Position numbers and translations under genes: made by a program. 64,000 nucleotides of DNA from positions 612,637 through 676,636 of the forward strand of contig NZ_FRBI01000002.1 in NCBI RefSeq assembly GCF_900142575.1. Reading direction: 5' to 3'. The notes under the pieces were generated by a model that had not been told where the DNA came from, made no database searches, and saw only the letters and a list, made by a program, of their open reading frames with translations. Origin of the DNA: Actinacidiphila paucisporea. Lineage in GTDB: Bacteria > Actinomycetota > Actinomycetes > Streptomycetales > Streptomycetaceae. This document shows positions 7,557 to 15,469 of the stretch, one piece after another. Each line of letters begins with the position of its first letter. Positions within the stretch are counted from its first letter, which is position 1.

Positions 7557-8321
7557 GTGGGGGGCCACATGACATCGGCACCAACTGACCAGGCCATACC
7601 GGCGCCCGCGGCGCCCCGGCTGGGGTACGGGGAGGCGCTGCGGCGGCTCGCGGGGGCGCAGAAGGGCGCCAAAGGCGTATCGCTGTACTCGCGGTACGTG
7701 AACCGGCCCGTCGGGCGGCTGCTTGCCGCGGGGGCGTACCGCGCCCGGATGACGCCCAACCAGGTGACACTGGTCAGCGGGGCCTTCAGCGGTGCGGGGA
7801 TCGCCGCGCTCGCGGTGGCGGCGCCGTCGTGGGGGCTGGCCGTGGCGGTGTGGGGGGCGCTCGCGGTTGGGTTCGCGTTCGACTCGGCCGACGGGCAGCT
7901 CGCCCGGCTGCTCGGGACGGGCGGCCCCGCGGGGGAGTGGCTGGACCATGTCGTGGACTGCGCGAAGATCACCGCTCTGCACGCGGCCGTGCTGATCACC
8001 TTCTACCGGCACTTCGCCCTGCCGGGCGACGGCTGGCTGCTGCTCCCGCTGGGCTTCCAGCTGGCCGCCGTGATGATCTTCTTCGGCGGTCTGCTCGCTG
8101 ACAAGCTCAAGCCGAAGTCCAAGGCCGGGGACGCCGCCCCGTCACGCCTGCGCGCCGTCGCCCTGCTCCCGGTCGACTACGGGGTCTTCTGCGCCGTCTT
8201 CCTGCTGCTCGGCAGCCAGGATGCCTTCCGCTACGCCTACCTGGCGTTCTTCGCCGTGCACGCCGTCTTCCTCGCGGCCTTCCTCACCAAGTGGTTCAGG
8301 GAGATCCGGCTCGCCTCCTGA
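7557..8321 (+). CDS. CDP-alcohol phosphatidyltransferase family membrane protein
   Basis: A 254-aa integral membrane enzyme. The family motif DG-x2-AR-x8-G-x3-D-x3-D is complete: DGQLAR near residue 105, then G, D and D within GEWLDHVVD. About six hydrophobic segments follow. Such enzymes transfer a phospho-alcohol from a CDP-activated donor to another alcohol (phospholipid or glycan-linked polyol phosphate). The GTG at 7557 has GGAG six nt upstream; an ATG at 7569 is the alternative. It sits next to a TagD-like cytidylyltransferase, which could make the CDP donor, at the edge of the exopolysaccharide genes. Donor and acceptor are not known. Confidence 0.87.
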   Translation: MGGHMTSAPTDQAIPAPAAPRLGYGEALRRLAGAQKGAKGVSLYSRYVNRPVGRLLAAGAYRARMTPNQVTLVSGAFSGAGIAALAVAAPSWGLAVAVWGALAVGFAFDSADGQLARLLGTGGPAGEWLDHVVDCAKITALHAAVLITFYRHFALPGDGWLLLPLGFQLAAVMIFFGGLLADKLKPKSKAGDAAPSRLRAVALLPVDYGVFCAVFLLLGSQDAFRYAYLAFFAVHAVFLAAFLTKWFREIRLAS

Positions 8322-8816
8322 CCGCCGGCCGTGCCGGCGCGCGCGGTCCTCCACCCCAGCACGCGTGCCCCCTCCGGCTCCAGGGCCGGGTCGGGAGCCG
8401 CCGCGCTCGCGACGGTCTGCGGCGGGAGTACGGGCGCCGGGGTGCCGGTCGGGGGCGGCATTCCCGGCCGGCCCGGGCGGTTTCGCGGCCTTGGCCTCGG
8501 CGGCCGCCTCGGGGCGGCCGCACGGGCAGGGCGTCGGCGTCCTGTCCCGCGAGCCGTGGGCGCGGGTCATCGCCCCGGGCCGGCTCCGCCGGACCTGTCG
8601 CACGCTGTCGCCCACGGGCCGGGCACCTGCCGACAACTCATCAGCCACGAACGGCATGTCCGGGCCAAATTTCGCCGAGCGCGGCCGTCAGGGCCAGCCC
8701 GCGGAGCGCCGGAACGGGCAGCCGCCGGGGGACCCGCCGCCGTACGCGGTCCCGGCTCGCGGACCCGTCGCGGCAGGCGACAGGAGCCGCACCAGCCGAA
8801 GACGCCCCGGCCCAGC
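8322..8816. other. Intergenic region without recognisable gene
   Basis: These 495 bp separate two convergent genes (CDP-alcohol transferase and cytidylyltransferase). Open frames exist on both strands, but all read as Arg/Pro/Gly-rich low-complexity sequence with no family signature and no ribosome-binding site. It could be a decayed gene or a long terminator region; I see nothing definable. Confidence 0.5.
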
Positions 8817-9284
8817 TCAGTTCGGCAGCGCCTCCGACGGCATGACCGGCTGGGCCAGCACGTCCAGGGCCCGGCGCAACTGGGTGCTCGACGTGTGGAC
8901 GGTGTAGGGGAAGTAGACGATCTCCACGCCCACCGCCGCGAAGTCCCGCTCCAGGCGCAGGCCCTTCTCCGTGCCGCGCCAGTCGTCGCCCTTGAAGAGC
9001 ACGTCGAACCTGACCTGCCGCCAGGTCTCCACCTTGTCCGGCACCGTCTCCACGAAGGCGGCGTCCACGAAGCGGATGCTGCGGACGATCTCCAGGCGCT
9101 CGATCAGCGGCACCACCGGGCTGCGGCCCTTGGCGAGCTGGGCCATCTCGTCCGAGACGACCCCCGCCACCAGGTAGTCGCACTGGCTGCGGGCGTGCCG
9201 CAGGATGTTGAGGTGCCCGACGTGGAAGAGGTCGTAGACCCCCGGTGCGTAACCGACCCGGTGCGTACCGACCCGTTGTGCCAT
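8817..9284 (-). CDS. TagD-like nucleotidyltransferase (glycerol-3-phosphate cytidylyltransferase family)
   Basis: A 155-aa cytidylyltransferase-fold protein, the normal size for the TagD/GCT family. The nucleotide-binding signature GVYDLFHVGHL (HxGH) is at residues about 15-25. It is followed by a KGDDWRGTEKG segment and a C-terminal VHTSSTQLRR that stands where the family has RTxGISTT. It should activate a phosphorylated alcohol (glycerol-, ribitol- or similar phosphate) with CTP in the cytosol. With the CDP-alcohol transferase at 7557 it may feed polyol-phosphate decoration of lipid or glycan. ATG start at 9284. It is divergent from the first glycosyltransferase across 203 bp. Confidence 0.85.
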   Translation of the reverse strand: MAQRVGTHRVGYAPGVYDLFHVGHLNILRHARSQCDYLVAGVVSDEMAQLAKGRSPVVPLIERLEIVRSIRFVDAAFVETVPDKVETWRQVRFDVLFKGDDWRGTEKGLRLERDFAAVGVEIVYFPYTVHTSSTQLRRALDVLAQPVMPSEALPN

Positions 9285-9443
9285 GACACGACCCCCCAGC
9301 CGTACGTGCAGCCGTACAACGCTCCCCGGCGTTGCGGAGTCTCAGACGATAGCCGGACCGCCGGGCGGAAAAGCGGCGATTCGCCAAAGTCCGACGGTTG
9401 GCAAGACCCGGCGTGATGCCCCGGTGAACGGCTAGTGTGGGCA

Positions 9444-9470
9444 GTTGTTCGTCTGTGGGTTGTTCGTCTG
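9444..9470 (+). promoter_or_regulatory. 12-bp direct repeat upstream of glycosyltransferase operon
   Basis: GTTGTTCGTCTG occurs twice (9444-9455 and 9459-9470), separated by three bases, and ends 17 bp before the GTG start at 9488. The second copy runs into the ribosome-binding region GGGGGGAAGGA. It could be a tandem operator or a translational control site in the leader. Confidence 0.5.
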
Positions 9471-9487
9471 GGGGGAAGGAACACTCC

Positions 9488-10810
9488 GTGGCCGGTTCCG
9501 CCGCGCGCCGCCGCCTGCTGCTGGTCTCCACCAACTACGCGCCCGAGCATGCCGGGATAGGGCCCTACGCCACCCAGATCGCCGAGCACTGGGCGGCGGG
9601 CGGCGCCGAGGTGCACGTACTCGCCGGGATGCCGCACTACCCGGCGTGGCGGGTCGACCCGGCCTACGCGGGAGTGTGGCGTACGCAGGAGGAGCGCGCG
9701 GGGGTACGGGTGCACCGGCGGCGGCATACGGTCCCGCCACGGCAGACCGCCCTGCGCCGGGCGCTGTTCGAGGCGTCGGTGCTCGGGCACGGCCTCTACG
9801 CCCCGCCCGCGATGGACAGGCCCGACGCGGTGGTCGCCCAACTGCCGAGCCTCGCGGGCGGCATCATCGGCGCCCGGCTGGCCCGCCACCACCGGGTGCC
9901 GTACATCCCCGTGGTGCAGGATCTGATGGGCGCGGCCGCCAGGCAGAGCGGGATACGCGGCGGGGACCGGGTCGCGGCCGTGGCCGGGGCGGCGGAGGCC
10001 TACGCCCTGCGCAGGGCGACCCTGGTCGGCGTGATCCACGAGACCTTCGTGGCGAAGGTCGCCGCCCTCGGCGTGCCCGAGGAGCGCATACGGCTGGTGC
10101 CCAACTGGTCGCACGTGCGGAGCCCTTCGCGCCCCCGGGAGGAGACGCGCGCCCGGCTCGGCTGGCGGCCGGGGCGGACGGTGCTGCTGCACTCGGGCAA
10201 CATGGGCCTCAAGCAGGGCCTCGAAGTCCTCGTCGAGGCGGCCAGGCTGGACCCCGAACTGCAGGTCGTACTCATGGGCGACGGCAACCAGCGGCAGAAG
10301 CTGCAGGGGTCGGCCGGCGACCTGCCCAACCTCCACTTCGCACCGCCCGCCGACGAGGCGGACTTCCCCGACGTGCTGGCCGCAGCCGACGTGCTCGCGG
10401 TCACCCAGCGGGCTTCGGTGCTGGACATGAGCATCCCTTCCAAGCTCACCTCCTACTTCGCCGCCGGGCGGCCGGTGCTCGCCTCCGTCGCGGCGGCGGG
10501 CGGCACCGCGCAGGAGGTCGAGAGGTCGGGCGCCGGCGTCGTCATCGCCCCGGAGGATCCGCGCGCGCTGCTGGACGCGGTGCGCGCGCTGGCCGATGAT
10601 CCTGGCAGGGCGGACGCGCTGGGGGCCCGCGGACCGCTGTACGTGCGCGACCACCTGAGCCGCGAGGCGGGCCTCGCGCGGATCGACGCGCTGCTCACCG
10701 AGGCGCTCGGGGAGATGGCCGGGGTGCGGCCGGGAGCGCCGCGGGAAGCGATGGCCGCCGCCGCGGCGGTGCCCGGCGCGGTGGACGACGAGGGGGCAGA
10801 GGCCAAGTGA
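9488..10810 (+). CDS. Glycosyltransferase family 4 (WcaI-like)
   Basis: A 440-aa GT-B fold glycosyltransferase. The N-terminal motif LLVSTNYAPEHAGIGPYA resembles the WcaI/WbuB group of colanic-acid enzymes. The C-terminal donor-binding part reads LLHSGNMGLKQGLEVLVEAA, ADVLAVTQRASVLDMSIPSK and GRPVLASV. It should add one sugar to the lipid-linked repeat unit at the inner face of the membrane. The GTG at 9488 was chosen for its GGAAGGA site; upstream residues in the same frame are not family-like. An Ala-rich C-terminal tail (about residues 415-440) is extra. Its stop overlaps the next start (GTGA). Confidence 0.88.
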   Translation: MAGSAARRRLLLVSTNYAPEHAGIGPYATQIAEHWAAGGAEVHVLAGMPHYPAWRVDPAYAGVWRTQEERAGVRVHRRRHTVPPRQTALRRALFEASVLGHGLYAPPAMDRPDAVVAQLPSLAGGIIGARLARHHRVPYIPVVQDLMGAAARQSGIRGGDRVAAVAGAAEAYALRRATLVGVIHETFVAKVAALGVPEERIRLVPNWSHVRSPSRPREETRARLGWRPGRTVLLHSGNMGLKQGLEVLVEAARLDPELQVVLMGDGNQRQKLQGSAGDLPNLHFAPPADEADFPDVLAAADVLAVTQRASVLDMSIPSKLTSYFAAGRPVLASVAAAGGTAQEVERSGAGVVIAPEDPRALLDAVRALADDPGRADALGARGPLYVRDHLSREAGLARIDALLTEALGEMAGVRPGAPREAMAAAAAVPGAVDDEGAEAK

Positions 10811-12483
10811 TCGACGTGACACGTGCGGAGCAGCAGCCGCAGGACGAACCCGACCTGCTGCGCGACCAGTTCCGCCAGCTGATCCGCTACCGGTCGCTGC
10901 TGGTGGTCGGGTTGCTGATCGGCCTGCTCGGCGGCGCCTACCTCGCCTTCAGCGGGGCCGACACCTATACGGCGACCAGCGAGCTGCGGGTCAGGGCCGC
11001 CATCGAGGATCCCTTCGTGGCCGGGGCGACCGCCGACAAGAACATCGACATCGGCACCGAGCGGCAGAGCGCGCTCAGCAGCACGGTCGCCGACGCGGCC
11101 GCCAAGGCGACGGGGGCGCCGGTCACGGCGATGTCGAAGTGCCTCCAGGTGACCAACCCGCCCAACACGCTCGTGCTGCGTTTCACCTGCACGGCGGCCA
11201 GCGCCCAGCACGCGGCGGACTGGGTGAACGCCTTCACCAAGGCCTACCTGGACGACCGCCAGGCGCAGACCAAGGCCACCGTCGCCCGCATGGTGACCAG
11301 TTACCAGGCCCAGCTCGACCCGATGGTCACCCAGCGCAACGACCTGCTCGACCAGATCGCCCACGCCAAGAGCAGCCAGGTCGTCGGGACCCTGGTCTCC
11401 TCGCAGACGAATCTGCTCAGCCGGATCACCGAACTCAACGCCAACATCAGCGGGTTGCGCGCACTGGACACCACGCCGGGGCTGGTCATCAAGCCGGGCG
11501 TCCCGCCCGCCGCGCCCTCAGGGCCCGGGCTGCCGATGATGCTCGGTCTCGGCGTCGTCGTCGGCGTCGCGCTCGGCCTGCTCCTCGCCTGGGTGCGGCT
11601 GGTCTTCGACCCGACCGTACGCAGCGACGGCGAGGTCACCCGCACCCTGGGCGCCCCCGTGCTCGGCACCCTGCCCCGGCTGCGCGGCCGTGCCCTCGCG
11701 GGCACCGCCGGCGGCGGCCTGCTCGCGGGCGGCCGCGGCGACGGGCGGCTCGCCGAGGAGTACCGGGCGGTCGCCTTCCGCCTCACCCGCGACAAGCGCT
11801 TCTCCGAGCGGCGCCGGCTGCTGGTCGTCGCCCCGCGCGGCACCGGCGAGACACCCGCCGCCGTGGCCGTCAACCTGGCGGCGTCCTTCGCCGAGATGGG
11901 CATGGAGGTACTGCTCGTCGAGGCCGACCTGCGCACCCCCGCGCTGTCCGCCCGGCTGCGCACCGCGGACGGTGCCAGGCCCGGCTGGGCCCGGACTCCC
12001 GGGCTCGGCGAGGGCGGTTGGCCCGCGGGGCTGCAAATGCCCATCGACGCCGGGGAGTCCGGGTCCTTCGACCTGGTGCCTGGCCGCCGGGTGCGCAATG
12101 TCGCCCGCGCCCTGACCTCCGCCTCGGCCGGGCGGCTGTTCGCCGAGGCGGACGAGCCCGGCTCCGTCGTGGTCGTCCTCGCACCGCCCGTCCTCGCCTA
12201 CGCCGACGCCGTCGCGCTGGCCGACCGCGTCGACGGCGTCGTCGTGGTGTGCGACCCGCGGGCCGTGCACCGCGCCGACCTGGAACGCGTACGCGAACTG
12301 ATCGACGCCGCCGGCGCCGCCGTCCTCGGCGTCGTCCTGCACTCCTCCGAGGACGGCAACGGCCGCCGCTTCGGCTTCGCCCGTTGGTCCCGCCCGGCGG
12401 CCCCGGCCGCCCCCGCCGCCCGCCCCGACGGCGACCTGCCCCAGGAAGCCACCACAGCGCCAGAACGCCACCCGGTCCCTTGA
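10807..12483 (+). CDS. Wzz-type chain-length protein fused to BY-kinase-like domain with degenerate P-loop
   Basis: A 558-aa co-polymerase-like membrane protein. There is an N-terminal cytoplasmic stretch, TM1 (about 33-53), an extracytoplasmic helical region (60-235, with the coiled-coil-like QLDPMVTQRNDLLDQI), TM2 (about 240-262) and a cytosolic MinD/Wzc-like domain (290-510). The Walker A site, normally GxGKS/T, reads PRGTGETPA near residue 345, so the essential Lys is Glu. Walker B-like LLVEADLR remains. No C-terminal Tyr cluster is visible; the tail is Pro/Ala-rich. It probably sets polymer length without kinase activity. The GTG start overlaps the upstream TGA by 4 nt. Confidence 0.85.
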   Translation: MIDVTRAEQQPQDEPDLLRDQFRQLIRYRSLLVVGLLIGLLGGAYLAFSGADTYTATSELRVRAAIEDPFVAGATADKNIDIGTERQSALSSTVADAAAKATGAPVTAMSKCLQVTNPPNTLVLRFTCTAASAQHAADWVNAFTKAYLDDRQAQTKATVARMVTSYQAQLDPMVTQRNDLLDQIAHAKSSQVVGTLVSSQTNLLSRITELNANISGLRALDTTPGLVIKPGVPPAAPSGPGLPMMLGLGVVVGVALGLLLAWVRLVFDPTVRSDGEVTRTLGAPVLGTLPRLRGRALAGTAGGGLLAGGRGDGRLAEEYRAVAFRLTRDKRFSERRRLLVVAPRGTGETPAAVAVNLAASFAEMGMEVLLVEADLRTPALSARLRTADGARPGWARTPGLGEGGWPAGLQMPIDAGESGSFDLVPGRRVRNVARALTSASAGRLFAEADEPGSVVVVLAPPVLAYADAVALADRVDGVVVVCDPRAVHRADLERVRELIDAAGAAVLGVVLHSSEDGNGRRFGFARWSRPAAPAAPAARPDGDLPQEATTAPERHPVP

Positions 12484-13871
12484 CGGGCCCCGCCCCGCGG
12501 CACGCAGCCGCGGCCGGGGCCGCCCCCCATGACCCGCTGGACGCCGGCCCGGACGGCGCCGCGGCCGCCGCCGGCGGCGACCCCGAGGAGGGCGCCGCGG
12601 GGATCGGCCCCAAGGCCGCCATCGTCAGCTCGGTGGCCGACCAGGGGGTGGCCGCGCTCACCAACATCATCGTGCTGGTGGTCGCCGCCCGGCTGTCGAG
12701 CGCCGCCGGCTTCTCGGTGTTCTCGATGGTCTACATGATCTTCACCGTGCTGCTCGGCGTCGGCGTGTCGTACGTCGGCCAGGCGCTGGTGCTGGAGCGC
12801 GGCACCGAGCGCGTACGGGCCGCCTGCCGGTCCGCGGCCACCTTCACCGCGGTCGCCTCCACCGCGATCGGCCTGGCGATGGCCGTCGGGCTCGGTCTCG
12901 CCGACGGCGCGACCGCGCACGGTCTGGCCGTGCTCGGCCTGGTCCTGCCGATCGTGCTCACCCAGGACGGCCTGCGGTACTGCTTCTCCGCGCTGCGGCT
13001 GCCGCACTACGCCCTGGTCGGCGACACCGTGCGGCTGCTTGTCGCGGTGCCCGCCCTCGCCGTGCAGCCGCACGGGGCCGGGCCGCAGCGGCTGGTCGCC
13101 GTATGGGGGCTGTCCGCGCTGCCCGCGCTGCTGGTGGCCGCCGCGCTGCTGTGGCCGCGGATCAAGGGCGCGCCGCTGGACCTGCGGAAGTTCCTCCGCC
13201 GCGGGCACCTCGGGCAGCGCTTCGTGGTCGAGTTCGGCGTCGGCAACGCCACCAGCCAGCTCGCCGTCGTCGGCCTCGGCCTCTTCGCCGCGCCCCTCGC
13301 CGTCGGCGCCCTGCGCGGCGCCACCACCCTCTTCGGCCCGATGAACGTCCTGTTCAACTCGGCCACCGCCTTCGGCCCGCCCCTGCTCAACCGGGTACGC
13401 GACGCCGACGCCAAGGTCCGCGCCACCGCCGTGCTGGCCGTCGCGCTCGCCTGGGTCGCCGTGGTCTGGACGATCGTGCTGATGCTGCTGCCCGACAGCG
13501 CCGGCCGCCAGCTCCTCGGCGACACCTGGGCGGCGTCCGCCGGCCTGCTGGCCGCGTCGGGCAGCCAGTACGCCGGCATCGCGCTGGGCACCAGCGCCCT
13601 GCTCACCCTGCGGGTGCTGCAACCCAAGGCGACGCTGCCGATCCAGGTGGTCTTCTCCCTCGCCTCCGTCGCCTTCATGCTCGGCGGCTACCGCCTCGAT
13701 GGCGTCTACGGCGCCGCCTGGGGCCTGTGCCTGGGCTCGGCCCTCAAGGCCGCCGCCCTGTGGCTGCGGATCGCCGCGCACCGGCGGCGCCAGGCACCCG
13801 CCGTCGGGCAGCAGGCCCAGGGCGGCACCGGCGAGACCGTCACCGCAGGATCTTCCGCCGGTCCTCGCTGA
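12480..13871 (+). CDS. Wzx-like polysaccharide flippase (MOP superfamily)
   Basis: A membrane protein of about 463 aa with 12 or more hydrophobic helices and the layout of Wzx/MATE-type flippases, e.g. VSSVADQGVAALTNIIVLVV at the first helix and VEFGVGNATSQLAVVGLG mid-protein. It would move the undecaprenyl-linked repeat unit across the membrane. No ATG/GTG lies before the first helix in this frame. The TTG at 12480, overlapping the previous stop as TTGA, is the best start by coupling and gives a Pro/Ala-rich cytosolic leader of about 45 residues. Its 3' end overlaps the convergent polymerase gene by 32 bp. Confidence 0.82.
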   Translation: MTGPAPRHAAAAGAAPHDPLDAGPDGAAAAAGGDPEEGAAGIGPKAAIVSSVADQGVAALTNIIVLVVAARLSSAAGFSVFSMVYMIFTVLLGVGVSYVGQALVLERGTERVRAACRSAATFTAVASTAIGLAMAVGLGLADGATAHGLAVLGLVLPIVLTQDGLRYCFSALRLPHYALVGDTVRLLVAVPALAVQPHGAGPQRLVAVWGLSALPALLVAAALLWPRIKGAPLDLRKFLRRGHLGQRFVVEFGVGNATSQLAVVGLGLFAAPLAVGALRGATTLFGPMNVLFNSATAFGPPLLNRVRDADAKVRATAVLAVALAWVAVVWTIVLMLLPDSAGRQLLGDTWAASAGLLAASGSQYAGIALGTSALLTLRVLQPKATLPIQVVFSLASVAFMLGGYRLDGVYGAAWGLCLGSALKAAALWLRIAAHRRRQAPAVGQQAQGGTGETVTAGSSAGPR

Positions 13872-15321
13872 AGGTGGTGACCAGCGCCAGGCACACGGCC
13901 GCGATGCCGATACGCCCCGACGCCTGCAGCAGCGGGCCGCGCAGCAGGATAAAGGAATACCCGCACACCAGCGGGATCACCACCGCCATCACGGTGCCCG
14001 GCCGCCCGTCCTCCAACGTCCGCTGCGCATAGCGCCGGTCGCCCCGCGCACACAGGTAGCCCAGCGCGAGGAAGCCGCCGGTCATCCCCACCGGGCCGAA
14101 GTCCAGCCACAGTTCGGCCCACAGCGGCGACGACAGGTTGGTGTTGGTCATGCCCATCCACTGGCCGACCTGCACCCCGGAGTCCAGCGGCTTGCCGTGC
14201 CACACCGAACGCGGCACGAAGAAGAAGACGTCGGCGGCGAGTTGCCGACCGTGCGAGTGCCCCTTGCCCGAGTGCACGAAGGTCAGGGTGTTCGCGAACA
14301 TCCCCACCTGGTCGTAGTCCTTGAGGGTCAGCGGTTCGAGGACCGACGTGGTCTGCACCGGGTGGTAGCCGCCGGAGTCGTAGCGGAAGCGGTCGAGGAA
14401 CGGGAACAGCAGCAGTGCGGCCACCACGCCGGTGACCAGTGCCGCGCGGTACATCACGGGGCTGCGCGGGAAGGCGGTGAAGAGCAGCGAGAAGACGACG
14501 GTCAGGAACCAGTAACGCGGGTTCGAGATCGGGTTGTTGACGATCAGGTTGATCACGACCAGGCCGCCGAGCGCGGCGATCGCCAGCGGGGTGCGCCGGG
14601 CCACCCGGGAGGTGATCATCCAGCGCACCAGGAACAGCAGCGCCAGCAGGGCCGGTACGGTCCCGAAACCGCGGATGAGGGCCGAGCCGACATGGCTGTC
14701 GCCGCTGCCGCCCGCCAGGCCGCTGGACTGCACGGACTCGCTGATCGCCTGGCGGCTGGTGAAGAAGACGGCGGGGCCGCCGAGTTTGGCGATCGAGACC
14801 GCGCTGCCGAGGTAGGCCACCGCGATCAGCAGCCACAGCCTGCGGCGGGAGACCTGCGCGGGCGGCCGTGCCCGGAGCACCCGCGCCGCCGGGCGGTGGC
14901 GGGCCAGCAGCGCGCCGACGTCGAAGGCGACGCACCCCAGGATGACCAGGGTGATCGCGGTGGTCGTGTCGGACCGCGGCCCGACCACCGGTGTCGGGAC
15001 CTGGCCGATCACCTCCTGCGCCAGCGGGGCGACGCCCATGGCGACGTAGACGAACAGCCAGAAGGCGCCCTGGATCAGGCGGCGGCGCCTGGTCAGCACC
15101 ATGGCGGCGAGCCGGCCGCCGGCGTAGACGGTGAGGGTGAGCTGCAGCCAGTACGCCGTGTCGCGGACGCCGGTTCCCGGCTGCGCCGTCACGTAACCGG
15201 GGAGGAAGCCGACGAGGGCCAGCGCCAGCGGTACGGACAGGGCGCGGGACAGTGCCGCGCGGGGCACCGAGGCGGCCGCTCTCGCGGGCGTCACTGTGCG
15301 CGGGCTCGCGCTGAGCGTCAC
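13840..15321 (-). CDS. Wzy-like oligosaccharide repeat-unit polymerase
   Basis: A 493-aa polytopic membrane protein with about 10-12 hydrophobic segments and a large extracytoplasmic loop (about residues 300-385: RFRYDSGGYHPVQTTS, VFFFVPRSVWHGKPLDSG). This is the topology of O-antigen polymerases and ligases. The segment NPISNPRYWFLTVVFSLLF is typical of actinobacterial versions. It should join flipped repeat units at the outer face of the membrane. The GTG at 15321 has GGAGG about 5 nt upstream; longer in-frame starts lack family-like sequence. It is transcribed against the flippase gene, and the tails overlap. Confidence 0.8.
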   Translation of the reverse strand: MTLSASPRTVTPARAAASVPRAALSRALSVPLALALVGFLPGYVTAQPGTGVRDTAYWLQLTLTVYAGGRLAAMVLTRRRRLIQGAFWLFVYVAMGVAPLAQEVIGQVPTPVVGPRSDTTTAITLVILGCVAFDVGALLARHRPAARVLRARPPAQVSRRRLWLLIAVAYLGSAVSIAKLGGPAVFFTSRQAISESVQSSGLAGGSGDSHVGSALIRGFGTVPALLALLFLVRWMITSRVARRTPLAIAALGGLVVINLIVNNPISNPRYWFLTVVFSLLFTAFPRSPVMYRAALVTGVVAALLLFPFLDRFRYDSGGYHPVQTTSVLEPLTLKDYDQVGMFANTLTFVHSGKGHSHGRQLAADVFFFVPRSVWHGKPLDSGVQVGQWMGMTNTNLSSPLWAELWLDFGPVGMTGGFLALGYLCARGDRRYAQRTLEDGRPGTVMAVVIPLVCGYSFILLRGPLLQASGRIGIAAVCLALVTTFSEDRRKILR

Positions 15322-15469
15322 GCCTCCACCACCCCCTCCCCGGGGGAAGTCTATTGCGGTTGCCCCGCCTTGGCGGGCGCGCTGACAAAAGGGCGGAAGG
15401 TGCGCGGGGCGGACCGTACCCGGATAGGGTGGAGAAGAGGGGGCTGGGGGGTTCCCGGGGGAGGAAACC

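Noticed and set aside
8322..8816. Possible small genes in the 495-bp gap
   Set aside because: All frames give Pro/Arg/Gly-rich sequence without start signals or recognisable domains.
11139..12479. N-terminal extension of the flippase frame inside the Wzz-like gene
   Set aside because: It is an out-of-frame shadow of the chain-length gene; membrane-protein character begins only after 12600.
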